Below are positions 45,377 to 55,500 of a stretch of DNA of 64,000 bases, in pieces (within the stretch, counting starts at the first letter, position 1; every line of letters starts with the position of its first letter). A program made the translations under genes and the position numbers. The DNA is from Phialocephala subalpina (Eukaryota; Ascomycota; Leotiomycetes; Helotiales; Mollisiaceae): positions 85,964 to 149,963 of the forward strand of contig FJOG01000039.1 in assembly GCA_900073065.1 (NCBI GenBank). Direction: 5' to 3'. The notes beneath the pieces were generated by a model, which saw only the letters and a list, made by a program, of their open reading frames with translations, did no database searches and was not told the DNA's origin.

Positions 45377-46500
45377 GACGAGAGATGGAGGGGCACCGCA
45401 GATGAGGGAGAGTTCAGGGTCGTGGAAGAAGTTTTATTCTTGCATGTGGGTAAGACGGCCGAGTGCAACTTGTGGATGTTGGATGTTGCTCGGACGAAGA
45501 GTTGCCGAGGCCTGGCCAAAGGCACTCGGCTATTTCTCATTGGGTGGCGATTGCATCTCCGGACTGAACAAATCTGGGGAAACGGAACGAACTTCGACTT
45601 TATCCTGTTGTTTATATTTCTGTTATGTATGAGTTTCAAAATGGGTTTGAAGTTGCAGTTATTTGCTATGGTATCGTTCGTAATTGGCTATATTTGAAGT
45701 GTTACTAGGACCTCAAATAGTAGCCTCACGACCCGCATTGATACGTCGTTTGGTAGACAAGGGTCAACCTTAATGGAACACTCCTGTCGTTCGCCTTATT
45801 TGTTTAGAGGTGTGTTATTTGAGCTTGGACCGCGAGCCTTATCTTCATGCTGGGATGTTTCCCGATTCATGATCTGACTGGTAAATTCGTAGTTTCGCTG
45901 AGGCTGATCGGGCGATGCGTTCATCAAGTATACACGATCACGTGGCAGCACATAGATCGGGGCCCAAGCATTTTTTCGCTGCCCCTTTTCTGCCTTTCTG
46001 CCCTCTCTCCTTTTCCCCATTCGCTTCTCTAACATGAACCATGCCATCAACATGCAGTACCACGATGCATCCCACGAAAAAATGTGACTGCACCGTGACT
46101 GCAGTATGACTTGTAAAGGCAACCGTCGCATCATTCCTTTTCCAATATCGAATGAAATGATTTCCCCCACTGCCACCATGCCTGTTCTCGCCCAAACCAT
46201 TGCCCAACAGCGGAACATCAGTTTCGCCGCACATAATTGCAGGGGGATCACTGGCGCGTGTAGAAACACGTCGCTCCACTCTCCACTCCCGAACAACGCA
46301 TTTTGCTGTTGTCGGTGATCAATCACGCATAAACGTTTGCAACTGGGCATCTATAACAACGCCCAGATATACCCAATTGGCGAGTTGCAAGGTACAGTGT
46401 GCCGTAGGTATGAGCTCGTCTCTAGTAAAAACTCTCTCTTCTTCCCACATCTCTCTTGCCGCACTTCTTGCATCTCAATGTCAAACCGATTGCCGAAACA
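45377..46500. promoter_or_regulatory. Divergent promoter region, carnitine carrier / giant repeat protein
   Basis: 1,124 bp between two divergent start codons. Short overlapping ORFs lack domain content. A pyrimidine-rich stretch (about 46419-46460) precedes the giant gene's ATG. Confidence 0.5.
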
Positions 46501-49500
46501 ATGGCACCCAATTCTCGACCGCCCTTAACAAGTAGGATAAGAGCTTCTTTCGACGGCAAACGCACCAAGTCCCAGTCCGAAGGTGTCTCGAGTCCGACCC
46601 ATTCAAATGGGTTTATTACACAGGATCCCGATAGTCTGCGGACCGCGATAGATGAAGCTATCAACAGCGAAATCTTCCAGAAAGCCATCGCGGCAAATCT
46701 AGCGAAACTCATAAAACCCTCGATCAAATCTGCACTAGATACGATACAGCCGGTAGTGGAGGCGGTGTACTCGCACGAACTGCTGTTGCGGAAAACAAAT
46801 CGAAGTGTGGAGAATATTTTGGAACGACTCGATGAGAAGGCAGAACGGCGCGAATCGATAGTCACGCATCGCGAATCGATAATCGAGCCTTTGGGTCCTG
46901 AACCGAATGATGGAGTACCTACCGAGCCAGCAGATGACGGGAAGGGAAAGGCACCGGTGGAAGACATACCAGCTACAAGAGAACGAGCTCTGAGCTCTGC
47001 GAGTGTCCCCGCTGGAGATCTTGCACAACACAGGCAATTATTGGAGGACAACCAAACGAAGACCACATCAGCCCTGACAGAATTATCTAGCTCTGTTGAA
47101 GATAGCAATGGCAAGATAGCAGAGGCTCTGCAGGGTATCAGTGATGTGGATACCAAGCTGCGATGGACGAGTGAGAGCATCGAGTCGCTGAAGTCGACGT
47201 CGGACCAATCGAATACGACAATGGCGGTCCTGCAGGCACAAATTAATCAATTGAAAGAGGACATTGGTCAGATCATGACTTCGATCGGGAGTGACTTGGG
47301 GAAGAACCTCCAAGCTCTCAGCTCACAGAGTGGGGCTCAAGATACATCCCTCTTTGACCAACATACGACGAAGCTCGACGCGATATCCACCGACCTTGCT
47401 GCACTGAAGGGTCATTCCGAGACCGTCGACAAGATTGATTCTGTTGCTTCCGAGATTTCATCTCTCAAGGCTAGCGTTGAAGCTGGCCTCGCTTCCAACA
47501 GTGAGGGGTTCACAGGTCTGGGCTCTCAAATCACCAATGTCCTCACAACCCTCGAAGGACATACCGGCGCACTGAGCGAGATCAAGGACAGCGGCCCCCA
47601 TCCCGACATCATCTCGGCACTTCAACAATCGAACGATTCTCATGCTGCACACGCCGCCTCCCTAGTGGAGATCAAGGACCGGTCCGTTGCCCCACCTCCG
47701 GCTGTCTCTTCCGAAAGTGGAAATCCAGAGACGACCGCCGCGTTACAAGACTTGAAGTCAGACTTTGTCTCACTTAGGGAGAACATCGAAGCTGGACTTA
47801 CTTCCAACAATGAGAATGTTACGAGTGTCGGAGCTAAAGTCGACAATGTTCTTGCTACGATTGAGGGACACAAGGCGTCGGATCCGAGTGCTGATATCTT
47901 GGCTGCTGTTCAACAATCCAACGAATCGCATGCCTCACACGCCACTATGTTGGATGAGCTCAGGTCTCGAGAGATTGCACCAGCTGCTGTACCCGACACT
48001 AGCGACCTCACAGCACAGATCAGCACCCTCGCCGAGACTCTCAATGCCCATACTGCCACATTGGACGAAATCAAGGCTGGTAACGGGGTTCACGCTGCTG
48101 GATTGGAGGAGTTGAAGTCTCGAGAGGTAGCACCAGCTGCTGTCTCAGAATCCGTCGACCTTACACCGCAGTTGAACACCATTGTCGAGACCATCAACGC
48201 CCATACCGCCACCCTGGATGAGATCAAGGCTGCTGGTGGATCCCATGCTGCAGCTCTTGAATCTCACGGAACCGCATTGGAGGGTCTGAGGTCGATTAAC
48301 ACAGTACCAGAGTCAGTCGCCGAGACTGAGACAAGCAACCTCGCCCCACTTGAGGCTCATATGAGCTCTATTGTCTCAATCCTTGAGGACCATAGCGAAG
48401 CTTTGAACGAGATCAAGAGCCATACTGGAACTCACACTAGTGCATTGGAAGGTCATGGAGCCGCTCTTGAAGATATCAAATCTCTTGGTGCTGCACCTGC
48501 TCCTGTTGCCGAAGCTGTGGATCTCAGCGGCCTTGAAGCTCATATCAATGCCATCATCGCCACTCTTGAGTCTCACACTGCAGCCCTCGAAGAGCTCAAG
48601 TCAGACAGTGGTGCTCACACGACAGCTCTAGAACAGTCGAGATCTATTGGTGATGCTCCACCTGCAACTGAAGGTGGCACTGCTGCTGCTTTGGAAGGCC
48701 AGATCAATGCTATAGTCGCAACTCTTCAAGCTCACAGCTCGGCTTTGGAGGAAATCAGTACTGCCAACCAATCCCATACTGCCGTTTTGGGTGAGATTGA
48801 TGCACGTGGTCAGACCCACGCCTCGACACTGGACGAAATCAAAGCAACAACCAACTTCCACACCTCCGCCCTCGAGGACATCAAATCATCAGGCATTCCA
48901 CCAATGGGTTCCATCGACAGCGCCAGTTTGGCAGCCCTCGAGATTCAGATCGCCTCTATCGTCAGAACTCTGGACGCCCAAACATCCGCCCTCAAGAGCC
49001 TCAATCCTCAAGCTGCATCAGAAAGCACCGAAGTCGCTCGAACGACCTCAAGTGACAGCAATGAAGGACTTACCGACATCATGACGACCATCGTTGAAAC
49101 ACTCGAAATGCATACCATGCTTCTCAATGAGATGAAAGAGGATGTCAGCGCTGAGATTCTCACCACTCTTCATGATCTCAGCCAGACCCAAGCCAATCAA
49201 AGTAGCTTACTTGAGGAGATCAGAGAAGCGGATCTTAGTGATGAGGTTTTGACGCTTTTGCATGCTAGCAGTGAGAGTCATGCAGGTCATACGGCCGCTT
49301 TGGACAAGATCGACACTGCGGTGCAAGCTGCGAACGAGAGTCATGCTGCCCACGCTACTTCGTTAGATGAGATCAAGTCGAGGTCTGCCGAGGCTGCACC
49401 GATCACTGACACTGCACCAGCTGTTGATTTCTCTATCCTAGAAGCGAAGATTGATAGCATGGTCGCTACTTTAGAGGAGCACAAGAGCACGCTTGAGGAC

Positions 49501-52500
49501 ATCAAGGGCACAACAAGCGTTGCGAACGAGTTGCATGCCGGCCACACCGCATCCTTAGATGAGCTGAAATCGAGATCCGTCGAACCCGTCACCGTTCCAG
49601 CGACCGTAGACATCGGTAGAGTTGAGACCAAGATTGATAGCATCATCAATGCTCTGGAGGAACACAAGGTCGCTTTGGCAGAGATTCAAGGCACCACTTC
49701 TGCCTCTCACGAGCTTCATACCTCACATGGTGCTGCTCTTGATGAGATCAAGTCGGGGTCTATTGAGCCCACTACGGCAGCGCCTGTTGACTTGTCGAGC
49801 TTGGAGACTCAACTAGGAGCTATCACTGCATCTCTCGAGGACCACAAGACCGCTCTTTCGGAAGTCAAGGACCTTCATACTGCACATGGTGCCTCCTTAG
49901 ATGAAATCAAGAGTCGGTCCGTTGAGTCAACTCCTGCAGCGGCTACTGACTTGTCAGGCTTGGAGACACAGCTTAGTGCCATCACGGCCGCATTGGACGA
50001 GCATAAAGCGACTCTCGCCGAGGTTAAGGATCTGCACGGCGCGCATAGTGCCTCTCTGGACGAGATCAAGTCAAGGACTATCGACTCGGCCCCACCAGCT
50101 ACAGATCTGTCTGGCTTAGAGACGCAACTCACTGCCATCACGGCCGCCTTGGACGAGCACAAAGCAACCCTCGCTGATGTCAAAACTACCAGCCTCGCCT
50201 CGCACGAACTGCACACAGCACATGCCGGTTTACTTGATGATATCAAAGCAAGATCAATTGAACCTGCTACCCCTGTACCGGCTTTCGACATTTCAGGATT
50301 GGAGACTCAGATGGGAACCATCGCCTCCTCAATCGATGAGATCAAGGCGAAGTCCCTCGAGCCTGTTGCCACTGTAGCTCCTGTTGATATCTCTGGTCTT
50401 GAGACTCAACTTACCGGGCTCGCCAGTATGCTAGAGGAGCATAAGACTACCTTGTCTGAGGTCAAGGCCACGAGCCTTGCATCTCATGACTTGCACACAG
50501 CTCATGCCACCTTCCTTGACGAGATCAAATCCAGATCCATGGATCCGTCCGCTGCACCAGCTCCCATCGACCTTTCAGGCCTGGAAACACAACTCACCAC
50601 CATTGCTGCTTCCTTGGATGAACATCAGACTATGTTGTCGACCCTCGCCAATACTTCTTCCGAGTCCCATCTCTCCCATGCGGCGGCTCTCATCGAAATC
50701 AAAAACGCTACTGTCGCAAGCAACGAGTCGCATTCCGCACACGCTTCTGCACTTGCAGACATCAAGGATGCCACATCTTCGTGGAATGAAGCTCATTCAG
50801 CTAATGCCTTCACTCTGGCAGAGATCAAGGATGCAGCATTCGCGAGCAACGAGAGTCACCTGTCACATGCTGTGGCTTTGAGTGAGCTGAAGGATGCAAC
50901 CGCTCAAGCGAATGATTCCCATGCATCGCACACTGCTGCTTTCGCTGACTTGAAGTCCGTTCAACCTGCCGACACATCTGCTCCAGCTCAAGAAGCAAGC
51001 CTTGATCTCTCGCCAATTGAAGAACATCTCACCGCCATCATCAGCACTTTGGAGGGTCAGGCTGCAACTTTGGCTGAGATGAAAGAAGCTGCTTCACAAG
51101 CCAGCCCCGAACTCCTCGCGTCTGTCAAGGATTCCCACGACCTCCTCACATCTCATACCAGTCTCCTGGACGCAATCAAAGACGCATCCTCACATGAGGA
51201 CATTCTCACTAACATCTACGATCTGAAATCCATCATCACAGACTCTCACGCCGATCACAACACCCTCGTCAAAGACCTGCACACCGAAACCAAAGATTCA
51301 CATTCCAACCTCGCTGAAGCGATAGGTGCGCTTGCACTGGGTGGAGCAGCAGGCGCAGGAGCCACCGCTCTTCTCTCCAAAGACGACGATTCTAGTGACA
51401 AGGTTCTCTCAGAAGTCCAATCCCTCCACACCATCCTCTCCAGCACAAAAGAGAAAATCGACAGCGTATCCGCCCAAATAGACATTAACCACACAACCGT
51501 CACTACCTCAATCACCACCCTCTCCGATGAGTTGAAAGCCGAGATTGATGCTACAGGAACACATGTCTCTGATCAGATCATCAATATATCCACCGACCTC
51601 ACCCCCCTCACAACTTCGGTCGCCGAATGCACGCAAAGTTCGAAGTCTGTGGGAGGCAAACTCGAAAACCTTGAATCCAGCGTCAAGCAAACTGGTTCTT
51701 TCGTCGTGGGTCTCTACGAAGGTGTTCATTTGAATGATACTGGAGTTGGACAATTGCAAGAACAACTTGTTACTTGGGTTGTCAAAGGCCGAGGAGGAAC
51801 AGGCGCTCAAACACCGGTTGAGAGTTTGCCTGTTGTGGTAGAGGATGTTGAGGAGAATTTGAAGGGGAAAGCGTTGGAGGTTCCGGATGAGGCGGCTTGG
51901 TTTAAGAAGAAGAGGGAGACGAGGAGGGCGGTTAGCCCGAGTCCGTTGAGGGAGGTAGAGACTGTTAGTCCGCCGACGGAGCCGGTAAGCCCTGCGGTGG
52001 AGGAGGTGATGGAGAAGGAGGAGATGCCTAGTATTGATGCGGTTTTGGAGAAGGAGGATCCGGTTGAGGAGGAGCATTCTCATGTCGCTGAAGGTATCAG
52101 TGCCGCTGTCCTTGGTGGAGCCGCCGTTGCCGGTGCTGTGGCTTTGATGCATGAGCATGATGAGCACGACGCCAAGGAAAGTGAGGAAAGTGCGCCTACC
52201 GAGCCTGAGGTCACAGTACCAGATGAAAGCAAAAAGATTGAGGAGTCCACGTTTGTTGAGCCCGAAGCCGCTATCGAGGAAGCCCCCGTCGCCGAACCTT
52301 TAGAAGAAAATCCACCTATCGAGACCGAAGCTTCAGAAGTCGAGCCAGTGGAAGAGCCTCAAGAAGCTCTCGTTGAGGACGCCGCCGTTCCCGAGATCTT
52401 GGAAGAAGCTCCCGCGATCGAATCACCGGAAGAAATCAAGGACATCGAAGAATCAATTGCCACTGAGCCTGAAGCATCAATCGATGAATGGGCCATCCCA

Positions 52501-55500
52501 GACGCCGTGGAAGACTCGATTCCAGTTGAAGCAGAGGAAGAGGTCAAAGAAGTGGAAGAACCTATCGTTACCGAGCCTGAAGCTCTAATCGAGGAATCTG
52601 CTATCCCTGAAACGATGGAAGCAGCTCCTGAAGAAAGTCCTGCTGACGAATCCACGGAAGAAAGCAAGGAGGTCGAAGAGCCTATCGCTGAAGCCGCACT
52701 CGAGGAGACATTGGAAGAGTCAATCCCCGCCGAAACCATCGAAGAAGCCAAGGAGATCGAAGAGCCGATGGTAGCAGAACCCGAGGCGCCAATCGAAGAA
52801 TCTGTCATCCCAGAAACATTGGAGGAAGCCCCTGTTATCGAGGACGACCTACCTCAGGAAGATGAGGAGATTCACGAACATATCCCAGCTGAAATCAAGG
52901 AGCCTTCTCCTCCCACCGTCGAAGATGAAGCGCTTGCTGTTGAAGATACACCTGCCGTCGAAGATGCGCCTACTATCGAAGATGCAGCGCCTGCTATCGA
53001 AAATGAAGCGCCTGCCGTTGAAGATGCAGCGCCTACTATCGAAGATGAAGCGCTTGCTGTCGAAGATGCGCCTACTGTCGAAGATGAAGCGCCTGCCGTC
53101 GAATCAGAACCAATCGAGATCAAAGACGAAGAACCTCTTCTTGAAAGGGCGCCGAGTCCTAATCCTGTGGATGAAAGCCCAATATTGGAAACAGAATCAG
53201 CAGAAGTCAAGGAGAAAGAACCTCAAGCTGACATTGTTGCGGAGGATAGCTCCCCAGAGACGACTGAGGAGGGTGTTCCTGTTGAGTCACACGAGCCAAT
53301 CGACCATGCCGAGGAGCCAGAAGAATCTCCTGCTGCTGAGCCAGAAATCATTATCGATGACGCTCCAGTCGAGGAGCCGATTGAGCACGCCAAGGAACCC
53401 AATGAATCTCCCCCTGCTGAGCACGAAACATCAACTGAGGACATCACAATCGAGGAGCTGGTTGAACAAGCCCACGTCATTGAAGATTCTCCTTCCGCTG
53501 ACGCCCAAATTTCAACGGAGGACGCTCCTATTGAAGAGGATACTCCAGAAATCGAATCTGCCACCGAAGAACCTGCTCACGAACACGAAAATGCTCCAGC
53601 AGAGGAAGTCACTCAGGAGACTCTCCCAGTTGAGCCAGAAGCCCAACATGAAGAGCTTCCAGCTTTGGAGACCGAACCAGTGATTGAGGCGGAGGAAGCC
53701 CATCAGCCAGCCTCCGATGAGATCAAGGAGGAAGCACTTGAGCCTGAGAGTGAGCCAGCTGTCGAAGCGGTGGAAGAAGAAGCGTCTCCAGAAAGCCTGC
53801 CAATTGAGGAAGAATCTCACGTGGAGCCCACCGTTATCGATGATACTGAACCCACAGATAGTGAGCCAGTGGCCGACGATGTCGAGGAGAAACCCATGGA
53901 GCCTGAGAGCGGCCCCACAGTCGAAGCGGCTGAGGAACAACCCGCCGCAGAGAGCGAAGCAGTCGAACAAGAACTTCATACTGAGGATTCTCAACCGCCG
54001 CCACCAAGTGAGCCAGTCACGGATGATTTCGAAAACGGAACTCTCGAGCCAGAGAGTGAGCCAATTGTGGATTCGACAAAGGAAGCAGCTGCACCAGAAA
54101 GCGACGCAATTCATGACGATGAAGCACAGCCGGAGCCCGATTCTATCGCAGCTAAGGCACAGGAGAACGAGCCACAAGTTGACAATGTGAAGGAGGAAAG
54201 CGAGCCGGTAGGTGAGGGTATCCACGAAGAGCCCACTCCAGAAAGTGAGCATCCTGCCGATCACGACCAAGAGGAAGCTATTCCTGCGAGCGGAGAACCC
54301 AAGGAAGCTAGTCTCGAGACCGAACAGGCTGTCGAGGCTCATGAGTCTGTCGTCGAAGCATCGGAAAGCGAAATCCCAGCTGTTGCACATGAAGCAGTAT
54401 CGGAAACAAGTCCAGATGAACCAGAGGCGGAGAGAGAGGCGTCGGATATCAAGGAAGTTGAGAGCCATGAAGCCGAGCCAGAGATTGAAAGCGCTCCAGA
54501 GCCACAGATGATTGACGTCGACATAGAGGATGACCACGCGGAAAGTCACGATGCTGGATCCACTGAGCATGAAGTTGTGGAGCCAGAAAGTGTAGAGAAT
54601 CTCGAGTCTCATGAGCCAGAAGAGGAGCCTGTTGCTGCTGAAGAAGTCAAGGATAACACGGAAACTGGTGATGAAGATGCCGGAGAACCGGTACCAGTCG
54701 AAAGCCATGATGTTGAGCCAAAGGTTGACTCTCCTGCTGAACCAGCTGATAGCTCCAATTTTGAGCAATCCCAACCAGCAGAGGAGATCCCCGTCGATAC
54801 TGGTGATGAAGGTACCCACGATGATGAGGCTACTCATACCGATTCGACCGTGCACGCTGTCGAGGATTCAGAAGAAACTACCGAAATCGGTCAAGAGAGT
54901 CCACGCGATCCAGAACCTACTCCAGTTGAGCCAACCGACGACGAAGATTCAACAATCGACGACGATTCCCATCCCACAGAGCATGTCCCAGATAGCGTAC
55001 AAGCAACAACTGCAGCAACATCCGAAGCTGGAGGCGCCCCTATCGACGAGTCAAAAGATCTAGACGACGCTCACCTCGCCGAGTCAGCTCACGAAGACCT
55101 TCCAAGCTCTCCCTTCATTGAAAAACCCGAGACTACTCACCTGACTCAACGCTTTGACGCCGAAAGCTCCCACGAAGATGACCACGCTCTTTCAGAGTTT
55201 GGAGAACCGCATCCATCGCCAATCTCAGAGCATCGCCCCTCCTCTCTGATCCAAGAGCCTGCCGCTGAAGACGAAGACAGCGACTTCCCGGAAGAGCACG
55301 AAGGCATCTCTATCGCTGGTCATGAGCATGTTCAACCCACGCCGGAGAGTCCGATCCTGTCTCATTCTATCCCATACTCGGGACTTCACGCCGACTCTAC
55401 GCCACTGGATGAGGATGATGAGAACCCGTTCGAGAATCCGGAGAATTTCCTTTCACCTAGCGATGTTCTTTCTCCAAGCGATGTTTTGTCGCCGGGAGAG

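Noticed and set aside
46422..47180. 252-codon minus-strand ORF over the start of the giant gene
   Set aside because: Shadow of the coding strand; Ser/Arg-rich translation without features.
53512..54855. 447-codon ORF on the minus strand inside the giant gene
   Set aside because: Antisense of Glu/Pro-rich repeat codons, which rarely create stops on the opposite strand. No domain, and the plus frame is far more convincing.
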